From Trochalopteron elliotii (taxonomy: Eukaryota; Chordata; Aves; Passeriformes; Leiothrichidae): DNA of 64,000 nt. The translations under genes were made by a program, and so were the position numbers. Of this stretch, positions 1 through 12,360 are shown in pieces. The first letter of the stretch is position 1; each line of letters opens with the position of its first letter. The notes under the pieces were generated by a model. It was not told the DNA's origin. It saw only the letters and a list, made by a program, of their open reading frames with translations, and made no database searches. Location: assembly GCA_024734555.1 (NCBI GenBank), contig JANPWX010000055.1:3242-67241 (forward strand), read 5' to 3'.

Positions 1-895
1 ATTATTCTCAGTTGTTCAGTAGCAAAAGCACATGTGGTTGTTTGAAACCAAGTACATACAAAATATCTGTAATACATTCTGCTACTCAGCAGTCTGCTGT
101 GAATTTAAATGGGCTGTCTGTAAGAAAAGACACCAGAAAAATGTCTTAACTTGAAAAGCATGTAGTGCTAACTATTATTTAATATATGAAAAGGAGTAAA
201 AAGGGTTGCCTTCCTGTGATTCGTTTCTACAGAACTGCTGTAGTTGTGCAAAAAATCGTGAGTGGAGAATAACAAATTGTCTTCTTCCCTCTCTAAAGCA
301 GTCACTGGGTTTGGGTCTTGGGATTTTTTTTTTTTTGTTGGTTGGTTGGTTGGTTGCGGGTCTTGTTTCTGGGTTTTTGGGAATTGTTGTAGTTTTTGTT
401 TTGTGGGCTTTTGTTTTGTTTTTGAGCCCCAATTCAGTGGTTTTGTTGGCTAGGGAAAAATCAAATGCACCTTCTAGCTTGTGTTTATTTGCCTTGTGTA
501 TGTATGATGTACTTACAGGTAGACATCTAAAAATTACTTTGCTACTGTTACTCAGCAGGTAAAAGAATGAAAAACAAACCCAGATCTGCTGCTAAGATTT
601 ATTCCCCATGTTGGGGTACTAATTTTTCCTGTTAACAATTAGTGACTCAAATTTTTTAGCACACTTCTGATTTTTTTTTTTTTACCATTTTTAAAAAACT
701 GCATCTGTAACGCTTGGTGTAAACTGAAAATTCAGAATGAAAATAGTTTTTGCTTCTTGCTTGGTAGTTTTCCGTGGTATGGGTTTTTGAGTGGTACTTT
801 TAGGAGTATAAATGCTTATTTGAGAGTTGAACAAACTATACTGTTGAATGATGCCACAGCCTAAACTATGAATTCCATATACCAATTTATTTCAG
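1..895 (+). other. INTS13: INTS13 intron (5' end outside the window)
   Basis: No coding exon is recognisable. The stretch holds T-rich sequence, including a run of ggtt units near 338-358 and long T tracts near 325 and 670. Short ORFs on both strands here have no family resemblance. Confidence 0.8.
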
Positions 896-1024
896 CTCTC
901 CCCTGTTCTAACCAGTGAAGTGCACAGTGTCCGTGCAGGGAGGCACCTGGCTACAAAACTGAACCTTTTAGTGCAGCAACACTTTGATCTGGCTTCAACC
1001 ACAATAACTAACATCCCTATGAAG
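896..1024 (+). CDS. INTS13: INTS13 exon a
   Basis: Acceptor tttatttcag, donor AAG|gtaata, phase 0/0, 43 codons. It encodes [18 protein letters not shown] and continues to TNIPMK, matching human INTS13 from about residue 226. Confidence 0.95.
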
Positions 1025-4000
1025 GTAATACTGTGTCTACAGCTCTGTGTTAACCAGCTGCATCACTTCTAAATTTGTTTGAAAGCTTTTGATGTTTATT
1101 TTAATTGAATTTTTACGTTGTTTTTTTCTCTCCATATCATATTTTCTGTTTTGTTTTTTTTTTCTTAGCCCACATTCAATGTCTGTGATCAGGTTAGTAA
1201 AAATAAAGAAGGGGGAAAAAAAAGTAAAGAAGGATCACAGAACAAAATGTTGTATTGCTGAATCTCAATTTTTGATATAGCAATACAAGAGTTATTTCAG
1301 TTCTGTTTGTATTACTTTATATAAATACAGTCTTGTTTACTTCAGATCAATTTGTCTGTGATTCTTTTGTCTTTTTCTAGTTGTGTTTAGATATTCTTGA
1401 CCCTTGTGCATTATAGTGGCATAGTGAGTCTCTTTTTCCTCTGTTTCATTATCATGCCCACCCAACAAAAAGGTGTTTGTAACTAAAAGCTGCTTTTTTA
1501 CCAAGGGTTTTCCTGTGACTTTTCTACTTGGAAGATCTGTAAAAGTGAAATGGGGGCAGGATATATCTAGTTAGGATGATACTCAATTAAGCATCTTGTG
1601 GTAGAAGTGATGTCCATATTTTTAATTTTTTTACTACTTGGAGGGAAATCAGTGCAATTTAGAATGTCAAGTGTTAAGTTGACATGAGACAAAAGTGTCA
1701 GTATTAAACAAAAAAAATCCATGGACAGGTGACCTTCATGATTTAAAAACTTAAATAAAGTTGTAACACAGTCAATCATTAATTGCATCTTTGAAAACTA
1801 GCAACATTCTGTGGATTTTATAAATTAAAACATATCAAAGTAATTTTCATAGCTTTTGAGAGTTTGACATGGGTCATGACATAAATGTGACTTCAGTTTG
1901 CAAATACCTTGTCTGTAATTTTCTGACCTGTGTGCTGTTAGTGTGCCTCTCCCTTCTGCCTTTGTCCTTAGAATAATAGACTATGTTGGGTTTTCTGTGT
2001 TTTCTTTTTTTTAAATCGTTTTTCTTTTAAAACTTAGAGTAAATTATCAAGAGTTACTGTTCGATTTTTGCTGATCCTCTGCAGCTGTTTAAAGATGCAG
2101 TGTCCTCTTCAGAAAAATCTTTTTTTTTAGTTATAAACTTGCAGCTGCAAGTGCACTTCTTAATCTTAAGCTTAAGAAATAATAAGTTCAAAATGTGGGT
2201 TTTTGTTCGGATTCTTGATTTTTTCTTTATGAAAAGTCATTGTCACTCCACCCTGCAGTGAGCCTTTGTTGATGCTCAGGAAGTTATAACTGCTGGTGTT
2301 TGTAATGTTTTGTAGGCTTCCATAACTTCACTAATTTAAACAAAGTAGTTAAGCCTTGCTTTTACCTGTATTTGGTGCTCTGCTGTCATGACACTTGTAT
2401 AAAGAGGAATAGGTTTTCAAAAAGGAAAGTAAGAGGAATAGCAGTTGGCTGCATCTTTAAACTGCTCAGGGAGCAAAATTTCCTCAACATTGCAATCCCA
2501 TTGTTGTCTGAGGCACTTGGAGACTTTTTGTTTTCTGCTGGACTGAAAGGCAAATGTAGAATCATTCATTTGTGAAAATGGTGACCTCTAAGGTAATTCT
2601 ATTTCTTTTTACCTTTCTCTTTTGAAGGAAGAACAACATGCTAACACATCAGCCAACTATGATGTGGAGCTGCTCCATCACAAAGAGGCACACGTGGATT
2701 TTTTAAAGAGTGGTAAGTAGAAATGGCCCTCTGAAGGTGGCTTTTGATCAGCCACTTTGGAAATATTCACAAAGAAAGATTGTGAGCTTCAAATCCATGG
2801 AAATTTCAGGCTGAAGTAGCAAATACTTCAGTTATTCCTTGCAACCCAAGAAACTCATTTGTAATGTTGGCGTTTTACTCATTATTGACATATTTTAATA
2901 CAGCAATAGGAATACAGCAATGAGGAAACAGGTCAAATTCACATATGTTCAGACTATTTTGGATTTGACTCGATGATCTTGAAGGTCTCTTCCAACCTGG
3001 TGATTCTGTGATTGCTGTGAGATTTGAAGGGCATGTCATCTTCTTACTGAGATATAAAAAGTAGGTGAGAGACCAGATGTGCAGGGAGGTTTTGCAAAAT
3101 GAAGTCACTCCTGTGGGTAATCGTGCAAAATTATGCCTTGCACAGTGCAAGTTTGTTAAGTAATAATAATTGGCATCACTTACATCACACAGGCCTGTTT
3201 ATGATGATAATTGCTTTGGAAAAAACAAGACTTGTTTGGCTGTTGAGCTTTTTTGTTGTATTTGAAATACTTACTATCTTTTTTTCATGAATTTGGAATT
3301 CCTACCTAGTATTCCTCTGAGGTGAATTTTAATAGCTCAACTGAAGTTAGAAAAGCACAACACAGCCTTTTGCAGAACTATTTTGTTGAGGAAACTACCT
3401 GATGTAAAACTTTTTTAAGAATCAGCTTATAACTTCTGTATTAGTAGATTTAAATGTCATATAATCCATAAGTAGCCATTTTGGTGAGTCTGTGCTTTTT
3501 TTCCCATTACTTTGAGGAAGAGGAGATAACTCCTTTGTCATCTCCCAGCGCTGTGCTCCAAATTTTAGGGGAGTGGATGACTAAAGATGGATGAAAAGCA
3601 CAGGGTGTCACAGTAATAACCTTGGCCTCACCCGAACTGGTGTTGAAACCTTAAAGCTTTATTGCCAGGGCTCAGAAGCAGTTTTGTAAAACCCATTGGC
3701 TCAAGGAATTAGGTTTGCCAGGAAAACGCAGAGGCAAACTCTGACTGCATGTCCTCTTCACATTTTTCCCATCAGAGCTTTGAGAGGAAAAAGTCTCTTC
3801 TTAGATACTGTAAATTTTGGGTTCTTTCATTTGTTTCCAAGTACTTGTTTCAGCTGTAATAGCTCTGGTGCTAGGAAAGCCGGAATTCAGTTACATTGGT
3901 CTTATTTCTCTGAAATGTTGCCAAGGAATTTTCAGGTTAAATAAGTTTGGCCTTTAGATATTCTGAGAGATAATTTCTAAAATTGTTGCAGTTAATTTTA

Positions 4001-7000
4001 ATAGTAAAGTATTTCCAGTATTTCAATATTTTCAATAATACTTTCATGATAAAGTATCTGTGGTCAGTAGAACACATTGAGAGAATTCAGGCTGATTCTG
4101 ACTTAGCAAAAAGACTGGATGATGAGACCAAATACTTCTTTCCCTAAAAAACTAAACTTGTCAAATTTGCCTTTAGGTGGGTTTAATTGACTTTGGGAAT
4201 ATAATATGTACAAGCCCCAGTCAGCTGTAACATTTAAGAGTTCTGGTTTCTGTGTGGAAAATTTTAAAAAAGATACTGTCTTAAAGTCCTGAGCATTTTA
4301 TCAGGAAAAAATTGCCTGTTGCTGATAGAATTAAACATATGTGAAACATGCTAATTGTCAAATCAAAAAGTTAGGTATTTAAGTTTTAAATTTCGATTAC
4401 ATTGCGTATATGTTCATGTTACATACATTTTGTACCTTAAACATTTAGAGTTGTTTGGCTGTAATAAAGAAACTCTGGTTGATCACCCCCTCTCTTTTCT
4501 GCAGGTGATAACCACACAGGTGGCAACAGCAGAGATGGCACATTTAAGGAAACTGTGACACTGAAGTGGTGTACTCCTCGAACCAACAGTGTGGGTGGGT
4601 GACATGGAAACTTCAGAACTGACTGGTAACTCGTACAAACTGAGAACAGGGAGAAAGACAGGGAAGATCTGAGGTAACACAGGAATTGTGTGGCCATTCA
4701 GCTCATGCACCCTGTCAACTATTAGCAATTTATGTTGACTCATTGAGCCAGCAGGCCAAAAATACAGCTAAGAGAAGTAAGAGTGGACTGACTGGTCAGT
4801 GAATTAATTCAGGATTTTAAGAATTGGTGTTTCTGCTGGAAACAGGGCTTGACAATATATGAAATTCTCAGAGCTGTGGATTCTTGGGAATCCTCCCAGT
4901 GAGGAAATGGTGAAAGGATTTTTAGATTGGGAGGCATCTAGACTTTTTAATTCTGCTCAGTGTGGACTAGCCTCCTCCTTTTCCATTCTTTTATTTTGTG
5001 GAATTCTTTTTTCTGTCTCTGGAATTACACTCAACTTTTCTACTCCTTTGTTTTCCAGAACTGCACTATTGCACTGGAGCATACAGAATTTCACCAGTAG
5101 ATGTAAATAGCAGACCTTCTTCATGCCTTACAAACTTTCTCCTTAATGGTAAATTTGTGTCCTTGGCTAATTATTCAATGTTACAATTTTTAATTCTGTA
5201 AATAGAGCACTTGGCACGTTTTGATTTGTATAACATATAGTATATATATTGTAAAAAAACTAAGTTTATTTTAACATGTCCTATAAATAAGAGAAGAAAG
5301 TTGTTAAATGTCCTCAAAGGCAAATGTGTTTTGAAATGTAAAGATGGGAGGAAAGATGAAAAGAAGGAACAAATATTGAAAGGGAGATTTGTATGTTTGC
5401 AAACCAAATGGCATTACAAACATCCTTTTAATGGAATTTGTGCTTCAGTCATTTGATTGTCTAAACATGCAGTGGTTTTATTAAACAGTATATCTTAGTG
5501 TATTTTTCTCCAGAGATTGTGTAGTGAAAATGTCCTTTGATTAATAAAAATGGTTAGAACCAAAATGAATAGCGGATTTCAGATAAGCTCACTCTTCTGA
5601 TTTTTGCCATTTTTGCTTCCTGATAAAAAGAAACTTGCTTGGTGAATGCACCCTTTTATGCTTGATGTATTTTACTGAAAATAAGGCAAAGGCAGCTTTA
5701 TTTCTCTGGCTGAAGAACAGTGTCCATTTTGAGCATTAGCAAGTGGTATCAGCTGATATCTTTATACTCAAGAGGTTATGTTATTTCTCTTTGAAAGCTG
5801 TTTTTAATGAGAGTGTTTCTGCAGTAGGGTCATTCGAATGCCTTATGAATATGTATTTTTTCCTAAGAATAAATCCTATAGGAAAAATGATTGGTTGGTC
5901 TAGGAGAGGCCTTTTGGTGTTGCTTTGTGAAATTTTAAGGAGTATATGCCCTGTTCTGTGTCAAGAAATGAGGTGATGGCAGTTTCTTGTTCATCTAGGG
6001 GAAAACATCACCTTGGTGCGTTCAGATTCTTCTTGGCTGAGCACAAACCTGTATTCATGCAGCTGGAAATTTAAAATTGCAGCACACAGGAATGAATGAA
6101 TGAATGAATGAAACTGCTCTCCCTTCCCCCAGGTCGTTCGGTGTTGTTGGAACAGCCACGCAAGTCTGGCTCAAAAGTCATCAGCCACATGCTCAGCAGC
6201 CACGGGGGAGAGATTTTCCTGCACGTGCTGAGCAGCTCCCGCTCAATTCTGGAAGATCCCCCCTCCATTAGTGAGGGCTGCGGTGGAAGGGTCACTGACT
6301 ACAGGATCACAGTAAGGGCCTTTCTGTCCTACACTGCTGCTTCTCTCACATGGCAACATGCAGGGCAGTAGGTGTGGGAGGAAATGTTGGAGTGGATTGC
6401 ATATTGCGTGGTCAAACTTGCTTTGTAATAAATACCTTGATAGATATTTAGTAGAAAATACTGCGTTTGTTGATTGTTACGCCTGTTTCTTAAAGTACTT
6501 TGTGTGTCAAGGAATGCCTCCTTAATGCACTAGGAGTGTTTAAAGTTTGTTCTGGTTCTAGAAAAACCGTTTTCTTGGCAAGTTTCTTCTGTGGGTTGGA
6601 TACACATAGGATTATATCATGCTTATTGTTAAAGGATAGATTGCACATGAGTGGTTTGTACAGTAAATAGAAAAGATGAAGTTGGCAGCTTTGAACCCTG
6701 ATACCAGACAATCAGCTGACATGCATTTTGTTTATCCTTTATTTTTTTCAACACATCCTTGGTATCTTTGTAAATAAGCAGCAGTTCCTTCTGGAAAAAT
6801 GTAACTCTTCCCATACATTGAATACCTTGCAGATCTGCAAGTCCTCCTTGTCAAAACCCATACAGTGATTTTTACCCCATATTTCTGTGCCCCTGTTTTT
6901 GTGTTCCCCCTGGTTAATGCATAAGAGCTAGAGACAGGGCTGTGGTTGGTAGGGTCAGATGTGGCAGTGGGATGGTACAAAGTGATAGGCAAGGCAAAGC

Positions 7001-10000
7001 TGTAGCCCCTTCACTGAAAGTTTACTTTGTTAGAGAAATGCCTAATTGTATCTTGTTTGGTTATCATTAGGATTTTGGTGAATTTATGAGGGAAAACCGA
7101 TTAACTCCTTTTCTAGAGCCCAGATATAAGATCGATGGAAGTCTTGAAATTCCATTGGAACGTGCAAAAGATCAGTTAGAGAAACATACTCGTTACTGGC
7201 CTATGATTATTTCTCAGACCACCATCTTCAACATGCAAGCTGTAAGTAACCTGGGCTGTGTAAATTTTTATTCTGTTCCTAGATTAAGTTTCCTCTTGTC
7301 ACTTGATGAAATACCAACTCTCTGGGGTGATAAATCCCTTGCTGTAAAATCACCTTATTTTCAGCTTTATTTTTCCTGAAGTATCTCTGTATTTAATGCA
7401 GTAGATTATTGGAATGCTGTTTAAATAAGGTGATTTGAACCTGACAGTTCCAGTTCTTCTGGGTAAAGAGACCATCTGCTTATACTTAGAGTTAGTACTA
7501 AACTGAGGATGAGAGGGTGGGGTTTTGCTGTGTGTTATTTCACTGCCTTTAATTTTTTTTCTCCCTGTTGCTCTCCTGTGACACACACACGTTTTCTTGT
7601 TGTTCATTTCTGTTTTGTCTTGCAGGTAGTGCCATTAGCCAGTGTGATTGTAAAGGAAGCAATGACTGATGAGGATGTGCTGAATTGTCAAAAAACAATA
7701 TACAATTTGGTTGACATGGAGAGGAAGAACGATCCATTGCCAATTTCAACAGTTGGTACCAGAGGAAAGGGGCCCAAAAGGTTACATGCATATCTCTCTT
7801 TGTTGCTGCTGGGCTATTCTCAGAAATACTCTGTTGATAATGTTTTCATACCAAATTTTTTAAATATAGCTAAAAGTAATACATAGTAAACTGAATGCTG
7901 TATGTGCACAACCCAAATGCTGTGAGTGCTTCACATGTTTCATTTAGAGGTTGTAACAGTACAGATACTGCTGTATGTTAGGGAAAGAATTTATATAATT
8001 CTACTACCTAAGAATTTAAATATTTTAAAAAATAAGAAATCAAAGATAATTATCAGCAAAGGTGAGAAATTGATACAATTTGGACAGATAAAGTGAAATA
8101 ATTTCAAATTAATAAAAATGAAAAGTTAAGTATAAATGAACGGTGCCTTAAAATTGGGATATATTTGAATCCTTTTGAAACAGTTATTTAAAATATGGGA
8201 TACTTCTTTAAAATAAGCATAGAATATTCTGATCCCTCAATCATTGGGATATGTTCCTTGTATTTCCAAGAATGGGTTGAAAAGAAATTCAGCTCCCGAT
8301 TTGCCTACGTGACTGGGAGTTATTCACCAAAGTGTGGTGCAATTCATTCTTGTTTTTTTAACCCAAATAATGTAATAATTAATTTGCCTGTCAGTACATG
8401 AGTGGCCCTCTGACATTGCATTGCTAGCAAGCACCTGTGAGATTTCACAAGTGCCCTTTGGGAGTGAGAACTTGTGGAACAATATGATTTCAATGGACAT
8501 AATCCATTTCAATTTAAACTTTACTCTTGGTGTTAACTGGGAAACGTTAATGCGGTTTCAAGCACGGAGTAATCTCAGATGGAGAAACCTCCAGTACAGA
8601 TAATCTCTTTGGAGTTATTTTTGGTTTGGGGGTTCTGTTTTGTTTCTTAAGGTCTGCATTCATTCAGTCACTAGCTGGATGATTCTGGTAATCCTCCAGA
8701 TGACCCGTTTTTCCTGGCCCTTCCAGGGATGAGCAGTACCGCATCATGTGGAACGAGCTGGAGACCCTTGTCCGAGCTCACATCAACAACTCTGACAAAC
8801 ACCAGCGAGTCCTTGAGTGTCTCATGTCCTGCAGGAGCAAACCCCCAGAGGAGGAGGAGCGCAAGAAACGGGGCAGAAAGAGAGAAGACAAAGAGGACAA
8901 GTCGGAGAAGTTGGGCAAAGACTATGAGTCAGATAAGCCATGGCAGGAATCAGAGAGGTACGTTTCCTCAAGTGAAATCTAACTGTAGCATAACTTTTGT
9001 TCTTGATTGTTAACTACTTAGCTCAGTGTTTCAGCTTGAGGGGTTCCTGCTGTTGGATTCTATCATAACCACACCATTAGATATTAACCACACTATTAGA
9101 TATTAAACTGTTTTATGGAAATCTAAAAGGGTGGCTGAAAATGTGGGACAAGCAGTTGTTTTCTTTTAAGCTGTAGATAGTTCAGTATTCAGGTTGATTA
9201 AACAACCCAGCTTGATTTGGCTCTTCTCTTCAGCTGAGCATCAGGATTAATGCCCATTTACCTCCTGTCTGTAATTCATGTTGTTATTGTAGCTTGTCTG
9301 AGTGGCAGGCACCTGTCAGTCTGTTCTGTATTCCTTCTTTCAAACTACTTTCTACAGAGATCCAAAAAACTCGTGGTAATAAGCTTAATTTGCATGTGTT
9401 TTGTGCATGCTGGGATCATTTAGGATAGGAGGGCCTTTTCATCTACAATGCTGTCATCCTGCTGATGGCATTCCATGCCTTCCTGTGAATAGTCATTCCT
9501 ACAACTTTGCTTTCACACATGGATCAGAAATGGGGACTGGGATAAAATGGATTTGGTGTGAATGGGTCTGAATTCACCTAGAAAAGATAATAGGAAATTG
9601 TATGGTATTTCTATATATATATATATTTATTTTTATTTAGTCTTTCTTTAAAAAATTCAGACATCAGTTGTCTCAACTGAAGTGAAACTATGTATTAAGA
9701 ACCTTTCCTTTATGTAATGCTTTATACAGAGAATTATTTGGCTAGAATTCCCTATTTGTCACCCATTCCAAGGGGTCAAAAGAAACTCTTACGTTATGGG
9801 TCCTGTATAATTTTGAAGAGTACAGAAAGCTAGCAAGAATTACGTCCCATTCAAGCACATTTTTCCTCACCTTTTCCTTCCCTCTGAAAAAGGTTAAAAG
9901 GTCTTTTGGATCGGGAGAAAGAAGAACTGGCAGAAGCTGAAGTTATCAAAGACTCCCCTGATTCTCCTGAGCCCCCCAACAAAAAGCCTCTCATTACAAT

Positions 10001-11697
10001 GGATGAAATGCCCACAGTTGAAAAGGCAAAAGGTAAACCAGAACAATTGCAACAGATCATTTCTTTTAAAGGTAGATGTTGTTGCATTAGTCTGTGTTTT
10101 CTAAAGTAATGGGGTGAATCATTTTGGAGTTAAAGCTAAATCAATGATGATCGTGTTTAATTAAATGCTAAATGTTGAGAAATTCTTGGAAAACTTGTTA
10201 ACCTCAGCAGGTCTGTGAAAAAAGGGAGATCCCAAGACACTGTGTGGGTCTGCTGATTGACTCTTGGGTTGACAGGGGGTTGGCCAAGTTCCTGCTGGTG
10301 CTCTCACAGCTACTGTATGTGAGAAATGCTGTTTGAGGGCAGGTATCAGAAATCACAGTCTCCTGCTAATAAATAATCAACTTGCCTAAGCAGTGCAATT
10401 GTCAGAATGGGCAGTTCTCACTGACTTCTCTTCCTTAGTATGAGTTATTTTTTATCCCAGTGGCTGAGCTGATGCTGAGATTCTGCATTTAAAGCAGAGT
10501 CCATCTCATGTGCAGCAACTCCTCAGCCATTATCACTTTGCATATTTTCTGTTTATTTAGCCCCTATTGTAAGTTTGTTTAATATTAGTGGTTTTAACAT
10601 GTATTACCATAATCTGTAATTCCTTTAAGATGTTATAATGATGTAATGTTAATTCAAGAATTTCATCGCTTAGACTCTTTCTACTTACAATTTTAGGGCC
10701 AATGTCCTTGCTGTCTTTATGGAGCAACAGAATTAATACTGCTAACTCTAGGAAACACCAGGAATTTATTGGTCGGTTGAACTCTGTCAACAACAAAGCT
10801 GAGCTGTATCAACATCTGAAAGAAGAAAATGGGTTTGTATCAGGAAATGCATCACTACCCCTGTCTTGGCAGTAGTCAGTGTGGAGTTTACAGCATTAGA
10901 TACTACTCTTTTGATGATTAAAATATCTAAATACATTCCTTTGCTTCTCAGCGTTGGTAGAGAACCATGGCAGTGTTTGATTGTTCTGTTTGCATCTGTG
11001 CTGAGTGAGACTGACTGCTGACAGCTGGGCTTCCCTGGGCCTCAGGGATTGCCCCTGCAGCAAAACTGTATTAAACTTCGGGGGTTAAACAGTAGCTGAG
11101 ATTTTCTGCTTGCTTTAGCTTCCAAAGGAATGGCTGATGCAGAAATATTGTTGGTAGTAGTGACCTGTAAATACTACTCGTAATAAAGTGGCTGAATCTT
11201 TGGCTGTGGTGTAATGAAGTTGACAGTAGTCCATATTCTGTGAAAAATACTGGAAAACCAAACTAGCCTCCTCTGGAGGAAATCAGATGGGTGTTGATGA
11301 GTGTAAAAGGGGTAAAATGAAGTCCTTGGAACAAATGGCTAAAGCTCAAGTTTTCAAAGTGGATTCTCTAGTCACATGAATATTCTCCAGTCACATGAAT
11401 ATTTTGGATTTTGGTGAGGTTGATAATGGACAGTTTTTCACAGCTGAAATGTATCCTTGCAGAAACCTTTCCTTTATGTACTGACAGCTGCTTAAAGAAA
11501 TATTAAGAGGAGATAAGGTTGCATATGTTGGGGTAGGGAGAGACAGGACAGTCAGTGAAGTAAAAAGTATTTATGAAACCATTTAAATCTGATCTTTTTT
11601 TAACTGTTGATTGTTCTTCCAGTAACAAGCCTTACCAATTTTTGTCTTGCCTTTCAGAATGGAAACAACAGAAAATGGAAAAGCAGGCCGGCAGTAA
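896..11697 (+). CDS. INTS13: INTS13 (asunder, Integrator complex subunit 13), 3' portion, 11 exons
   Basis: Spliced CDS: 896-1024, 2628-2712, 4505-4594, 5059-5148, 6133-6311, 7071-7241, 7626-7780, 8727-8957, 9893-10032, 10697-10832, 11658-11697. All phases agree and the total is 1446 nt, i.e. 481 residues plus TAA. The product aligns nearly continuously with human INTS13 (about 706 aa) from about residue 226 to the end, so the VWA-containing N-terminus lies left of the window. INTS13 pairs with INTS14 and INTS10 in a module of Integrator, the nuclear complex that cleaves snRNA and other nascent transcripts. It was also described as a dynein regulator (asunder). Visible: a highly charged nuclear-localisation-like segment [13 protein letters not shown] in exon 8918-region sequence (8727-8957), and a conserved C-terminus encoded by 10697-11697 that is known to contact the cleavage module. 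No internal stops or frameshifts. Exon numbering here is relative to this window. Confidence 0.97.
2628..2712 (+). CDS. INTS13: INTS13 exon b
   Basis: Acceptor ctcttttgaag, donor AGTG|gtaagt, ends in phase 1. It encodes [18 protein letters not shown] and continues to DFLKS. Confidence 0.95.
2965..3014 (+). mobile_element. CR1 LINE 3' end, very short fragment
   Basis: Sequence of the form gatgatcttgaaggtctcttccaacctggtgattctgtgatt is the diagnostic avian CR1 3' terminus. Only about 50 bp remain, in sense orientation to INTS13, inside an intron. Confidence 0.75.
4505..4594 (+). CDS. INTS13: INTS13 exon c
   Basis: Acceptor tctcttttctgcag. It encodes [20 protein letters not shown] and continues to CTPRTNSV. 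The donor must be GTGG|gtgggt, because only this choice keeps the frame into the next exon and restores the TN-x-x-ELHYC pattern of human INTS13. Confidence 0.93.
5059..5148 (+). CDS. INTS13: INTS13 exon d
   Basis: Acceptor ttgttttccag, donor AATG|gtaaat. It encodes [18 protein letters not shown] and continues to SCLTNFLLN, essentially identical to human. Confidence 0.96.
6091..6111. repeat. (TGAA)n microsatellite
   Basis: About five tandem tgaa units end 21 nt before INTS13 exon e, overlapping the expected branch-point interval. Its length could vary between individuals. Confidence 0.85.
6133..6311 (+). CDS. INTS13: INTS13 exon e
   Basis: Acceptor cttcccccag, donor ATCACA|gtaagg. It encodes [19 protein letters not shown] and continues through [11 protein letters not shown] (TGAA)n microsatellite lies about 22-42 nt upstream of the exon, in the branch-point zone. 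Confidence 0.96.
7071..7241 (+). CDS. INTS13: INTS13 exon f
   Basis: Acceptor ggttatcattag, donor CAAGCT|gtaagt, 57 codons, phase 0/0. It encodes [19 protein letters not shown] and continues to TTIFNMQA. Confidence 0.97.
7626..7780 (+). CDS. INTS13: INTS13 exon g
   Basis: Acceptor ttttgtcttgcag. It encodes [20 protein letters not shown] and continues to GTRGKGPK. The donor CAAAAG|gttaca is weak beyond GT, but the frame demands it: AG plus G of the next exon restores Arg. Reading through would add about 35 unrelated residues before a stop at 7886. Confidence 0.95.
8727..8957 (+). CDS. INTS13: INTS13 exon h (charged, NLS-like)
   Basis: Acceptor cctggcccttccag, donor GAGAG|gtacgt. It encodes [20 protein letters not shown], then a Lys/Arg/Glu-rich tract with [13 protein letters not shown]. 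This tract is the likely nuclear localisation region. Confidence 0.96.
9893..10032 (+). CDS. INTS13: INTS13 exon i
   Basis: Acceptor ccctctgaaaaag, donor AAAAG|gtaaac. It encodes [20 protein letters not shown], then a Pro-rich stretch [12 protein letters not shown], matching human in position and order. Confidence 0.96.
10697..10832 (+). CDS. INTS13: INTS13 exon j
   Basis: Acceptor acttacaattttag. It encodes [20 protein letters not shown] and continues to YQHLKEENG. The donor AATGG|gtttgt is a weak 5' site, fixed by the frame into the final exon. This part is among the most conserved of the protein and belongs to the segment reported to bind the Integrator cleavage module. Confidence 0.95.
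11658..11697 (+). CDS. INTS13: INTS13 terminal coding exon k
   Basis: Acceptor cttgcctttcag. It encodes the last residues [12 protein letters not shown] and the TAA stop at 11695-11697. The human protein ends [12 protein letters not shown]. Confidence 0.96.
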
Positions 11698-12360
11698 GGA
11701 TCAGTTCTGCTTCTTGGGACAAAACTTGGCCAAATTGCAAAACTATTTAATGCTGGAATTGTTCTTGGTACTGTTTCAATGCAATTGTATAGCTCTGGTT
11801 TGATTGGTTTTTACATTTTTCTAGTCCTATTTTTGCTATGGAGTTTGAAATCTGCATATCACGTTAAACCAGCTGTGTGCAAATAGGAGCTGTCCTGAAG
11901 CATTTTCCAGTCGTGCTTTAGGATGAAGAAAACCTCACCTGCCATGGAGTAAATCAAGTAATCAAAAATGTCAGCTTAAAGTCCTTGCCCAGAAGTATTG
12001 GATACCATTTCAAAATCACTGGTGAATGTCTAAAAAAAAAAAAACTAATTTATAGTCTGATAACACCGTTAATTTTGGTCCATGAATACCTTTTATTTAT
12101 ATGAGGATTCCTCAGGAGTTCAGAATTATGGAAAAGGCCACACACTGAGTACGCAGACACTGAGCTGAGAGGGTGCCAGTCTTGGTTTTCATCTGAGGGG
12201 TGGGAGGGTGAGGGGTTTTACAGATAAAAATTGTTGGTTTAAGGACTTTTTAAAAACAGAATGGAAATGGTCTTTAGAAAGCAAAGCCTTTCAGGTTGTT
12301 GTGTTGGAGTTAAGGCTTTGTAAGCAAAAGTACAATAAAATTTTTTGCTAATAATTATTT
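11698..12360 (+). other. INTS13: INTS13 3' UTR (inferred)
   Basis: Sequence from the stop to just past the first well-placed AATAAA (12334). It is AT-rich and includes an A13-like tract near 12031. The end is inferred from the polyadenylation signal only. Confidence 0.6.
12334..12339 (+). terminator. INTS13: polyadenylation signal AATAAA for INTS13
   Basis: Canonical hexamer about 640 nt past the INTS13 stop, followed by T-rich and then GT-rich sequence (gaagtgtgtttcg), as expected for a cleavage/polyadenylation site. Confidence 0.65.

Larger units (their letters stand above)
1025..11657 (+). other. INTS13: INTS13 introns between the exons listed
   Basis: The introns are 1.60, 1.79, 0.46, 0.98, 0.76, 0.38, 0.95, 0.94, 0.66 and 0.83 kb, in order. 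They are AT-rich. Apart from a short CR1 3' tail (about 2965-3014), a (TGAA)n tract (about 6091-6111) and a TA run (about 9613-9630), I see no gene, RNA gene or large repeat in them. Confidence 0.8.
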
